From a virus, in IMG/VR virus record IMGVR_UViG_3300035180_001220, positions 1 through 64,000 of that record: DNA of 64,000 nucleotides, one strand, 5' to 3'. A program made the position numbers and the translations under genes. Shown in pieces: positions 6,579 through 13,244 of this stretch; positions within the stretch are counted from its first letter, which is position 1; each line of letters opens with the position of its first letter. Under the pieces are notes generated by a model. That model had not been told where the DNA came from. It searched no databases and was given only the letters and a program-made list of their open reading frames with translations.

Positions 6579-6697
6579 GCGGGTATGGTGGAATTGGTAG
6601 ACACACCAGACTTCTACGGAACATCTGCTAACGCGGGTGTTCAAAAAAATTTGGCGGGGGCAACCCCATGCCGGTTCGATTCCGGCTACCCGCACCA
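6579..6697 (+). tRNA. tRNA-Leu(TAA) with a 32-nt anticodon-loop insertion
   Basis: GCGGGTA/TACCCGC acceptor, type II variable arm (GGGG/CCCC), T-arm GCCGG-TTCGATT-CCGGC and CCA are all intact. The anticodon stem CCAGA/TTTGG encloses 39 bases. Removing 6614-6645 leaves the normal Leu loop CTTAAAA, so the insertion lies between positions 34 and 35. It forms the hairpin GAACATCTGC-TAAC-GCGGGTGTTC and is closely related to the insertion in the tRNA at 15121. Confidence 0.85.
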
Positions 6698-6707
6698 TTA
6701 AGGAACA

Positions 6708-7059
6708 ATGCTGATTGTTTTAGCTACAGGATTGTTTCCAGTTTGTGATCGCAATGGTGGGAAAATTTCTGGTAGGTTGAATATCGCAAAAGCTAATATT
6801 CCAGTGCTAATTGAGCAGCGTACACAGAAAATGTTGAGAGATGGAACATATAATCACACAACACCGATTTGGCAGAATGCTTCTTTAACAGAGGAAGCGA
6901 AGAATTGCCACAATGCAATTAAGAGGCCATTCGCCGGGTGAAAAGAATAGTCAGTTTGAATCTTGTTGGGTAACTGATGGTGCAAAACCTGTCAAGATTA
7001 AGAATTTAGAGGAATATCTCATTAAAGGATATTTTAAAGGAAGAAAAAAGCCCTCGTAG
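6708..7059 (+). pseudogene. Frameshifted homing-endonuclease remnant
   Basis: The first frame (77 codons) stops at 6939. From about 6915 another frame reads MQLRGHSPGEKNSQFESCW, then VTDGAKPVKIKN and ends YFKGRKKPS, the modular C-terminus of phage HNH/GIY-YIG endonucleases. The stop lies inside tRNA-Thr. The catalytic motif is not visible. Confidence 0.6.
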
Positions 7060-7127
7060 CTCAGTTGGTAGTAGCACCGCACTTGTAATGCGGAGGTCGA
7101 CAGTTCGAATCTCGTCCGAGGGCACCA
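7050..7127 (+). tRNA. tRNA-Thr(TGT)
   Basis: GCCCTCG/CGAGGGC acceptor, stem CCGCA/TGCGG, loop CTTGTAA, CCA encoded; T-stem slightly irregular. Confidence 0.88.
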
Positions 7128-7132
7128 CTATC

Positions 7133-7369
7133 ATGAAATGCATTAACAACGATAAAGATCATATTCAAGTTCTTTATGAACTCGGCATCTTAGACGATGA
7201 CGATGATTGGGAGTTGTTCTGCAAAATGCAAGCAGAAGAACCACAAATAGATACTGAAACTTGGTTTAAGTATCGTAGTGATGGAAGAATGGTAGAGTCG
7301 CTCTCTACAAAGTTTCAGCTTAACGATTTCTCGAAAGATGAATCGGCCGAAAGGTTTGCGGGAAAGTGA
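7133..7369 (+). CDS. Acidic hypothetical protein, 78 aa
   Basis: Starts five bases after the CCA of tRNA-Thr, so no Shine-Dalgarno is possible outside the tRNA. The protein is acidic (DDDDDW near residue 20) and not recognised. Confidence 0.5.
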   Translation: MKCINNDKDHIQVLYELGILDDDDDWELFCKMQAEEPQIDTETWFKYRSDGRMVESLSTKFQLNDFSKDESAERFAGK

Positions 7370-7415
7370 AACATCGGAATGATCTACCCTAGGCATTCCA
7401 AGAATAAGGAGATGT

Positions 7416-8012
7416 ATGAAGCTTCATGAACTAAAAGAAATGGCAATTAGGGGTGGGAATCTAACATCTCAAGCTGAAGAACACGCAAAGAGAATGGAAG
7501 TTTATTTGAAAGATGCCAAGCACATTGGTGATATTGATTCATTTCAAGTAAAACAAAAAGGCAAAGAATATGGAGTGTATAAAGGCGATGAGCTGGTAGC
7601 AATAGCTAATCTCGATCCTATTCCAAATGCATATTCTATTATTGATAATCTTTGGGTTAAGGAAAGTTTTAGAGGAAAGAAAATTCTTGCTAAGCTTCTA
7701 TGGTTTTTTAAATCTAGAGAGAATCACAATAAGATTCTATTTGGAAAAGGTCATACAGACGATACAGTTGATTTGCTAAAAGCAAATGGTTTATCTCTAT
7801 TTAAGAAATATTGGTTTGACCCAATAACAGGCAAAGAAGAAAAGTTTGATCCTAATACAGTAGATGATTATTATGGGTCAGGAAAAAGTAGATGGTCTCT
7901 AATGTTAGAGCATAATGGAGATGATAGTTTTTTAAACATGCCAAAGTTTAATACTTTGGAAGCTGGGTATATTTCCCAAGCATATGATTGGCAAATTGCT
8001 AATCATGAATAG
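7416..8012 (+). CDS. Divergent GNAT-like protein with capsid-targeting-like leader
   Basis: 198 aa with AAGGAG upstream. The leader MKLHELKEMAIRGG has an LKE site like T4 prohead-protease signals. Residues ~60-110 resemble a GNAT core: a substrate strand (YSIIDNLWVKESF), then FRGKKILAKLLWFF in place of the acetyl-CoA pyrophosphate loop R/Q-x-x-G-x-G/A. The last 60 residues are variable. Likely an acetyltransferase fold; catalysis is unproven because the loop is degenerate. One of seven related proteins here. Confidence 0.6.
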   Translation: MKLHELKEMAIRGGNLTSQAEEHAKRMEVYLKDAKHIGDIDSFQVKQKGKEYGVYKGDELVAIANLDPIPNAYSIIDNLWVKESFRGKKILAKLLWFFKSRENHNKILFGKGHTDDTVDLLKANGLSLFKKYWFDPITGKEEKFDPNTVDDYYGSGKSRWSLMLEHNGDDSFLNMPKFNTLEAGYISQAYDWQIANHE

Positions 8013-8122
8013 AATTTTTACTCTAGATGAAAATAACTGAGATGACCATCTAATCGCATAGACTGCCGGCAAAGTCGTTAAATTCCTTCTCAGGATTTGC
8101 AGTCATGAAGAGTAAAATAGTT

Positions 8123-8196
8123 AGCTCCATAGCTCAAAAGTAGAGCATACGACTGATAATCGTAAGACCTAGGGGCGGTACCTAGTGGAGCTACCA
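8123..8196 (+). tRNA. tRNA-Ile(GAT) with altered D and T loops
   Basis: AGCTCCA/TGGAGCT acceptor, anticodon stem TACGA/TCGTA, loop CTGATAA, CCA encoded. All stems pair perfectly, yet the T-loop is GGCGGTA instead of TTCRANN and the D-loop is AAAAGTA without GG. Confidence 0.85.
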
Positions 8197-8205
8197 TAGT
8201 TTAAT

Positions 8206-8283
8206 GCCCACGTGGACAAATTGGTAAAGTCGGCTCTCTCAAAAGGAGTAGTTCTGTGAGTTCGAGTCTCACCGTGGGTACCA
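8206..8283 (+). tRNA. tRNA with CAA anticodon but short variable loop
   Basis: GCCCACG/CGTGGGT acceptor, T-loop TTCGAGT, CCA encoded. Stem GCTCT/GGAGT with loop CTCAAAA gives CAA (Leu), yet the variable region has only ~6 bases, unlike Leu tRNAs. Confidence 0.65.
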
Positions 8284-8284
8284 G

Positions 8285-8419
8285 GTTAGGATAGAAGATG
8301 AAAATACGAAATTTATTTCTTGTTCTGAAAGATCAGCTACCCTTAAAGCGATTGATTCGCAACTTAAGGAACGGAAACTTAAAAGGTTTGATTCACATTC
8401 GTTCTCATTTGAGAGCTGA
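8285..8419 (+). CDS. Small ORF fragment ending in TGATG overlap
   Basis: An open frame encoding IEDENTKFISCSERSATLK and DSQLKERKLKRFDSHSF ends with TGA at 8417-8419, overlapping the ATG of the next gene. No usable start codon is visible downstream of the tRNA, so the 5' end is missing or shifted. Function unknown. Confidence 0.35.
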   Translation, partial: VRIEDENTKFISCSERSATLKAIDSQLKERKLKRFDSHSFSFES

Positions 8420-8571
8420 TGGGGCAAGCTAAGATAATATACAACACCAAAGCATCTGCTATTCGTGCAGCCGAACAAATGGCTAAGAAGACAGGCAGTA
8501 AGTTTGGTAAATGGAAGTGTATGCATTGTGATGGCTACCATATTGGTAAGAATAGAGTGCAGGATACTTAA
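8419..8571 (+). CDS. Small zinc-knuckle protein, 50 aa
   Basis: Encodes a basic N-terminal helix followed by KWKCMHCDGYHIG near the C-terminus: CxxC plus a downstream His, the layout of very small phage proteins of unknown role. Translationally coupled to the preceding frame by TGATG. Confidence 0.55.
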   Translation: MGQAKIIYNTKASAIRAAEQMAKKTGSKFGKWKCMHCDGYHIGKNRVQDT

Positions 8572-8730
8572 AGAATTTGCAATTGACGTCATGGCGACCG
8601 CTGCCACAATGACAAAGCGGAACAGTTGCAGAACCAATGGTAGTGGATCTACAAGACTGACGAGATATCGTACGTAGGCTCGTTAAGTTAAAGCCGTCTA
8701 AGGATTGGACATCTAAGGCGCAGAAATTTT

Positions 8731-8861
8731 GGAGATGTAGTGTAATGGTAGCACGCGAAAAACATCGATCGCATTTTTTAGTTAGTAAAATAACCGGCCA
8801 GCTGATTGGTTATCACCCGTCACGTGCGAAGACCTCGGTTCGATTCCAGGTATCTCCACCA
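8731..8861 (+). ncRNA. tRNA-like RNA with ~60-nt insertion replacing the anticodon arm (copy A)
   Basis: Acceptor GGAGATG/TATCTCC, D-arm GTG-TAATGGTAG-CAC, T-arm with loop TTCGATT and encoded CCA are present, but the centre has ~85 instead of ~25 bases. A possible split anticodon arm is CGCAT/GTGCG with TTT...TCAC (Glu TTC after removal), which still leaves ~14 extra bases after the D-arm. Its 5' domain is shared with the element at 35683. Confidence 0.55.
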
Positions 8862-8895
8862 GATTACACTCTGTATAAATAGTGTTATAATAGAT

Positions 8896-9046
8896 TAAGT
8901 TCTTAAATTTTAGAGTAACCGTTGGTCCTTGGTTATCTAACTTTATTTGGTATAAAAACCCGAGGTGGTTCGATTCCACCGTGCTCTAAGTGGACAAGGA
9001 GAGCAATTCCCAAGCCGTTTTTGTTGCCCTAAAATTTAAGAATTAA
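8896..9046 (+). ncRNA. Inverted-repeat-closed tRNA-like RNA (candidate Y RNA)
   Basis: Terminal arms 8900-8913 and 9029-9042 pair perfectly over 14 bp; four more pairs (TTAA/TTAA) extend the helix past a single bulged G. The enclosed ~115 bases include TTAGAGT/GCTCTAA-like pairing, the T-arm GGTGG-TTCGATT-CCACC and a GTTGGTCC segment, but no anticodon arm and no CCA. A bulged terminal stem with an internal tRNA mimic is the architecture of bacterial Y RNAs, and a Ro60-family gene lies at 44055. Could also be a decayed tRNA. Confidence 0.4.
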
Positions 9047-9134
9047 GGAAGTATGGCAGAGTGGTCGATTGCACCGCACTTGAAATGCGGAGGCTCTAAC
9101 GGGTCCGTGGGTTCGAATCCTACTACTTCCGCCA
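9047..9134 (+). tRNA. tRNA-Ser(TGA)
   Basis: Type II, loop CTTGAAA, GGAAGTA/TACTTCC acceptor, CCA encoded; starts directly after the inverted repeat. Confidence 0.92.
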
Positions 9135-9150
9135 GTTAGTTGAATATTTT

Positions 9151-9225
9151 GGGCTGATAGTATAATTGGGAATACAGTAGCTTTGCAAGCTTCAGTCCGG
9201 GGTTCGAATCCCCGTCGGTCCACCA
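9151..9225 (+). tRNA. tRNA-Ala(TGC)
   Basis: GGGCTGA/TCGGTCC acceptor (with G-U), loop TTTGCAA, T-loop TTCGAAT, CCA encoded. Confidence 0.9.
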
Positions 9226-9232
9226 AAATAAC

Positions 9233-9316
9233 CGGAGCGTCGGCAAGCCAGGTATGTCACTGCGTTTGGGACGCAGCGCGAAAGCATCGCAGGTTCGAAT
9301 CCTGCCGCTCCGACCA
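9233..9316 (+). tRNA. tRNA-Pro(TGG)
   Basis: CGGAGCG/CGCTCCG acceptor, stem CTGCG/CGCAG, loop TTTGGGA, CCA encoded. The variable region is unusually long (GC-GAAA-GC hairpin) for Pro. Confidence 0.9.
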
Positions 9317-9335
9317 ATTTTTCTACTGAATTTAA

Positions 9336-9614
9336 ATGACTAATAAAAATCAACTTGTACCCGGTGATCTTGCTATTGTGATTAAGAGTCTTGACGGACA
9401 TGCTGTGGGAAAGATTGTTGAGTGTATCTCTATGGATGGAGAACATTCTCAATATGGTAAGATGTGGTTATGCAAATTTAGAACAAATGTAGTATCAGAG
9501 TATGGTGCAGTAGGAACTAAAATGCATGTACCACAGGACTGGTTACGAAAGATTCCAAGTGATCCTTTAGATGAAGAGGACCTTTACAGAGTAACAGATG
9601 AGTTAACTGTATAA
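9336..9614 (+). CDS. Hypothetical SH3-like small protein, 92 aa
   Basis: Begins LVPGDLAIVI and has a VPQDWLRKI segment near the C-terminus, a layout common to small phage beta-barrel proteins of unknown role. No Shine-Dalgarno is obvious. Located between tRNA-Pro and tRNA-Gly. Confidence 0.6.
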   Translation: MTNKNQLVPGDLAIVIKSLDGHAVGKIVECISMDGEHSQYGKMWLCKFRTNVVSEYGAVGTKMHVPQDWLRKIPSDPLDEEDLYRVTDELTV

Positions 9615-9624
9615 AATAGATAAG

Positions 9625-9699
9625 GCGGGAGTAGCTCAGTTGGTAAAATCGGACGTTGCCAATGTCTAGTCGAGGGTTCGAACCCCTTCTCCCGATCCA
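9625..9699 (+). tRNA. tRNA-Gly(GCC)
   Basis: GCGGGAG/CTCCCGA acceptor (first pair mismatched), loop TTGCCAA, U73, CCA encoded. Confidence 0.85.
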
Positions 9700-9820
9700 T
9701 TTTAATTTTGAATGGGACATGAACTCGTAATACGCGAGCTACGCTACCTAGTTAAGCTACCATGCTGGAACTTAACACGCAAAATTATACATTGCAACTT
9801 TGTATAATAGGAGTACAATC

Positions 9821-11371
9821 ATGGCCAAACAAATCGGCACCGTCTCAGAAATTCACGGATACGTTTTAGCAAAATCCCCTAATGGGAATGTACATGCTCT
9901 AAAGGTAGGCGATGCCATTTTTGAGGGTGAAACAATCGTAGCAGGAACTGAAGCATCAATTGCAATCACAGAAGATAATAGTGTTCCACTAATGATTACA
10001 TCTGGACAAACAGTTCTAATTGATGCTAACGTTTTAGGAACATCTTCAGCCCAAGATAGTTCATTACAGCCTGGAACTGCTAATACAGTTATCACAGCAT
10101 TAGATCGTGGTCAAGATTTATCCACTACATTAGATGCAACTGCAGCTGGTCTTGGAGGTGGAGATGCTGCAGGTGAAGGACACAGTTTTGTAGTACTTGG
10201 TCGTATCCTTGAAGGTGTAAGTAGTAATCAATACGCATACGGATTTAATCCTCTAGGTGTTCCAGATGTTCCTCAAGGCATAGGCGAAGTACATTCAGCA
10301 CAAGTAGCTGTGTCTGTACCTCCTGCAGAACCTGTACCTCCTGCAGAACCTGTACCTGTACCTGAGCCTGTTCCTCCAGTTGAGCCTGTACCTGAGCCTG
10401 TTCCTCCAGTTGAGCCTGTACCTACTGTACCTGTACCTGTACCACCAGTTATTCCTGTTCCACCAGTTGAACCTATTCCTGAACCTGAACCTGAACCTGA
10501 ACCTGTACCACCAGTTATACCTGTACCTCCTGTAGAACCTATTCCTGAACCTGTACCACCAGTTATACCTGTACCTCCTGTAGAACCTATTCCTGAACCT
10601 GTACCACCAGTTATACCTGTACCTCCTGTAGAACCTATTCCTGAACCTGTACCACCAGTTATTCCTGTACCTCCTGTTCCACCAGTTATTCCTGTTCCTC
10701 CTGTTCCTCCTGTACCTCCAGTTGACGATAAAGAACATAAGGATAATGGCAGGGGTAACGGAGTAGATGATGCACCAGGTAATAGCGGTAATACAAAGGG
10801 TGATGATGCTGACGGGTCTAATACACCTGGCACAATCGATACATCAGGTGATCACTCACACGTTCCGCCAGCTCAGCCTCCTGGCCGCGCCCTGCATTCT
10901 GCTGATACATCTCACCCGAATAATGATGGTGGTAACGGTGTAGACTCAGCACCAGGTAATAGCGGTAATACAAAGGGTGATGGGGCCGATGGGTCAAATA
11001 CGCCAGGCACAACTACAGATCCGCTGCCAAGTCCTATTCCACCAGTAGATGATACTATTCACAGTAATAGCGGCCACAACAATGGATGGGGTAATGGAGA
11101 TCAAGCTGCCCCTGGAGCCAGCGGACCTGTTAACAATGCAGAGAATAATACATCTGGATTAACTGATCCAAGTCATGGCAATAATGCACTAAATGTTGCT
11201 GATGTTCTTCCACCTGCAGATGATATTGTCCTGCCTGGTAACAGCAATACTGGTGGGCATGGGCATGGGCATGGGCATATTCAGCCAACTATTGATGTCT
11301 GTACGAATCCAGCTGATCAGATTATTGCAGGCCTTGTAAAGAATGCTGCAAATAATGGTCATCACAGCTAA
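9821..11371 (+). CDS. LapA-like retention-module protein with Pro and His repeats
   Basis: 516 aa; ATG 9821 chosen for AGGAG seven bases upstream. Residues 1-~135 (GTVSEIHGYVLAKSPNGNV, KVGDAIFEGETIVAG) match the N-terminal retention module of LapA-type giant adhesins. TAAG at residues 107-110 equals the site cut by the periplasmic protease LapG. Residues ~165-310 are a Pro repeat (VPPVEPVP, PEPVPPVIPV), followed by two repeated Asn/Gly blocks (APGNSGNTKGD) and a GHGHGHGH stretch. No RTX repeats or adhesin domains are present. Known: the module anchors adhesins in the outer membrane until LapG cleaves. Inference: the phage product may compete for LapG or decorate the envelope. Confidence 0.75.
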   Translation: MAKQIGTVSEIHGYVLAKSPNGNVHALKVGDAIFEGETIVAGTEASIAITEDNSVPLMITSGQTVLIDANVLGTSSAQDSSLQPGTANTVITALDRGQDLSTTLDATAAGLGGGDAAGEGHSFVVLGRILEGVSSNQYAYGFNPLGVPDVPQGIGEVHSAQVAVSVPPAEPVPPAEPVPVPEPVPPVEPVPEPVPPVEPVPTVPVPVPPVIPVPPVEPIPEPEPEPEPVPPVIPVPPVEPIPEPVPPVIPVPPVEPIPEPVPPVIPVPPVEPIPEPVPPVIPVPPVPPVIPVPPVPPVPPVDDKEHKDNGRGNGVDDAPGNSGNTKGDDADGSNTPGTIDTSGDHSHVPPAQPPGRALHSADTSHPNNDGGNGVDSAPGNSGNTKGDGADGSNTPGTTTDPLPSPIPPVDDTIHSNSGHNNGWGNGDQAAPGASGPVNNAENNTSGLTDPSHGNNALNVADVLPPADDIVLPGNSNTGGHGHGHGHIQPTIDVCTNPADQIIAGLVKNAANNGHHS

Positions 11372-11388
11372 TAAATAAGACACGAAAT

Positions 11389-11483
11389 CTCTCCATTTAC
11401 GAAACATTGTTTGTTAATGCAAACTCAAGGGAAAGTTATCTAAGATGCTGTCCTGTAGTTGCTGCAAAATTGGAAATGGAGAG
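11389..11483. repeat. Inverted-repeat module (10-bp arms)
   Basis: CTCTCCATTT (11389-11398) pairs with AAATGGAGAG (11474-11483) around a 75-base loop, 30 bases before a tRNA. Confidence 0.55.
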
Positions 11484-11513
11484 CGTCTAAAAGAAGCGCA
11501 AAAAAGAAATTAA

Positions 11514-11604
11514 GGAGTGTAGGCTGGATGGTCAGGCCCTGCAGTTTTAAACCATAGAGCCGCTAATACTGGCTCGCAGGGTTCGACTTCCCGATACTCC
11601 GCCA
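11514..11604 (+). tRNA. Type II tRNA, anticodon TTA or TAA
   Basis: GGAGTGT/ATACTCC acceptor, long variable arm GAGCC/GGCTC, T-loop TTCGACT, CCA encoded. The loop TTTTAAA would give TTA (UAA suppressor); shifting by one gives TAA (Leu). The anticodon stem has two mismatches, so identity is open. Confidence 0.6.
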
Positions 11605-11618
11605 AATAACAAGAGAAT

Positions 11619-11810
11619 ATGAAACTAAATAGATACGAAGTTAGAATGAATGCGAACACATATACGCCTGAGCTACTCATGACTATTTCTGTTCCACTTG
11701 AGCTTATTGAGAACGTAGATTCAATGTGTAAAGAAGAATCCATTCATGTCTTAGGCTCATATCTTCTAGAAATTTTTAATGAAATGCAGAAGAACGAAAG
11801 TAAGCAATGA
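11619..11810 (+). CDS. Hypothetical protein, 63 aa
   Basis: Begins 14 bases after the tRNA CCA; overlaps the next gene by ATGA. Mixed alpha/beta, acidic C-terminal half; not recognised. Confidence 0.55.
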   Translation: MKLNRYEVRMNANTYTPELLMTISVPLELIENVDSMCKEESIHVLGSYLLEIFNEMQKNESKQ

Positions 11811-12448
11811 AGCTTTCAGAAATTTATAAGGCACTGTTGGAATCACCTTATCAGCATGATGGGGGAATGGAGCGTGAACCATTTAGTTTGACATTCACAT
11901 CTAATAGCTCATTAGATCGCAATTATAAATTATTAGGGTTGATTGAGGTTGAAGATGAAATGGTCGGAATTTATTCCCTTAAAGGTGCTACTAAAGTAAT
12001 AGGTACTATTAAGCAAAATAAGCCAGCACCTAATAATGAACAATCTAATAGAGTTGTATTTTCGCTCAAATTTAAGCCAAAGCATACTTTAACAAAAATA
12101 CCTTCTAATTTGGATCAATCTAAAATTATTCAGGTTGATAAAGTTTCTACAGATAAATCATTTGAAGGTTTTGGAATTGCATCATATGCTTATGCCCAAT
12201 TAGCTAAACTTGGATTTACCATTTTATCAGATACATCTCAATTTACAGATGGTAGAAAGCTTTGGGAAAAAATGGCTAAAGAAGCACATTTGAATTCCTA
12301 TGAAATTTTTATCTTAGATGATGAATATGGATTTAAGGAAAGGGATGGAAAGCCTATTTCTTATAATGGCTCAAATATAAATGCAAATGAAATTTGGTCA
12401 AGTGGCGAAGATTATTCCAAAGAACATATTGTTCTAGTAATGAGATGA
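11807..12448 (+). CDS. Divergent GNAT-like protein with capsid-targeting-like leader
   Basis: 213 aa. The leader MKLSEIYKALLESPY has an LLE site. Residues ~105-150 carry the GNAT-like block: IIQVDKVSTDKSF, FEGFGIASYAYAQLAKLG (loop Q/R-x-x-G-x-A), then FTILSDTSQFTDGRKLWEKM, a segment shared with the other GNAT-like proteins here. The pyrophosphate loop FGIA is better preserved than in its paralogues. Translationally coupled to the genes on both sides by ATGA overlaps. Confidence 0.65.
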   Translation: MKLSEIYKALLESPYQHDGGMEREPFSLTFTSNSSLDRNYKLLGLIEVEDEMVGIYSLKGATKVIGTIKQNKPAPNNEQSNRVVFSLKFKPKHTLTKIPSNLDQSKIIQVDKVSTDKSFEGFGIASYAYAQLAKLGFTILSDTSQFTDGRKLWEKMAKEAHLNSYEIFILDDEYGFKERDGKPISYNGSNINANEIWSSGEDYSKEHIVLVMR

Positions 12449-12615
12449 TCTTGCTTTCTTGGCTGTTTTATTATCTTGGATGCTTTGCATGCCGGATATT
12501 AGAATTGAATCATGAAAGTGAATGGTGGGCAGGATTTTGGTATCCTATCTATAACTGGTTCATGATAAAGTCGGTAGATTTACAAGCTAAGAATCCGAGG
12601 GGACCTTGGCAATAA
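12445..12615 (+). CDS. Small membrane protein, 56 aa
   Basis: ATG overlaps the previous stop. One hydrophobic N-terminal segment (LLSWLFYYLGCFACRIL), aromatic centre and a KNPRGPWQ tail. This matches a widespread small phage membrane protein with a conserved GPW ending; function unknown. Confidence 0.65.
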   Translation: MILLSWLFYYLGCFACRILELNHESEWWAGFWYPIYNWFMIKSVDLQAKNPRGPWQ

Positions 12616-12670
12616 CTTCTTGATGCAGAAGTTCTTTTCGATGACAACACACAACACACTGGAGATTATT

Positions 12671-12919
12671 ATGTCAAACAAAACACCTTTTGAAATTCGC
12701 CTTGAGCTTTTGCACATCGCAAAGGACTATCTTGATAACGCTCAACAAGCCCAAATTCAACTTGCTAAGGATGCCTTCTACAAATCCGTAGAACTCGGCA
12801 ATCTTACTGTTCAGCAAATGAATGAACAAATCAGAGCTCTCATGCCTGAGCCTTACGCTGTAGACGAGATCGTAAAGAAAGCTGCCGAGATGTACACCTT
12901 CATCACCAAGAAGGACTAA
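12671..12919 (+). CDS. Hypothetical T4-type protein, 82 aa
   Basis: Start chosen for GGAG six bases upstream. The opening SNKTPFEIRLELLHIAKDYL is a pattern frequent in T4-like phages, in a mostly helical protein; function unknown. Confidence 0.65.
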   Translation: MSNKTPFEIRLELLHIAKDYLDNAQQAQIQLAKDAFYKSVELGNLTVQQMNEQIRALMPEPYAVDEIVKKAAEMYTFITKKD

Positions 12920-12921
12920 TT

Positions 12922-13104
12922 ATGCTTGAAAAGATTCTCAACTATCTAAAGAAGGCATTTGAATCCAAGCCAAAGGTTAGCGAGCTTGAAGAGTATCTTC
13001 ACCGCAATGCAGATTCAATTCGCACAAATATTGACCTTGAATACTACACCAAGTTGTTCGATGACCGTCAGAGAGTGAACTCGCGGTTCTACCGTAGTAT
13101 ATGA
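12922..13104 (+). CDS. Hypothetical protein, 60 aa (DUF3563-like?)
   Basis: Starts two bases after the previous stop. An amphipathic N-terminal helix (MLEKILNYLKKAF) precedes an acidic ELEEYL helix, a layout resembling DUF3563 proteins. Assignment tentative. Confidence 0.5.
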   Translation: MLEKILNYLKKAFESKPKVSELEEYLHRNADSIRTNIDLEYYTKLFDDRQRVNSRFYRSI

Positions 13105-13147
13105 CAGGATATCACTTTTTGCGTGAGCATTACTAAATAGATGGTAT

Positions 13148-13223
13148 TCCTCAATAGCTCAGTCGGTAGAGCGCCGGACTGTTAATCCGTAGGTCCCTGG
13201 TTCGAGCCCAGGTTGAGGAGCCA
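13148..13223 (+). tRNA. tRNA-Asn(GTT)
   Basis: TCCTCAA/TTGAGGA acceptor, loop CTGTTAA, G73, CCA encoded. Confidence 0.95.
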
Positions 13224-13244
13224 ATCTACATCATCCGCACTAAA

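Noticed and set aside
9700-9780. Possible minus-strand tRNA (GTAGCTTAACTAGGTAGC then CTCG...CGAG)
   Set aside because: A D-arm-like and an anticodon-like hairpin can be drawn, but there is no T-arm, acceptor stem or CCA.
9803-9808. TATAAT just before the LapA-like gene
   Set aside because: It would put the start site after the Shine-Dalgarno, and no -35 is evident at the right distance.
10273-10833. Minus-strand 186-aa Gly/Thr-repeat ORF
   Set aside because: It is the mirror of the Pro-repeat coding region of the LapA-like gene; the VPP repeat gives GGT/GTG-type codons on the other strand. No ribosome site.
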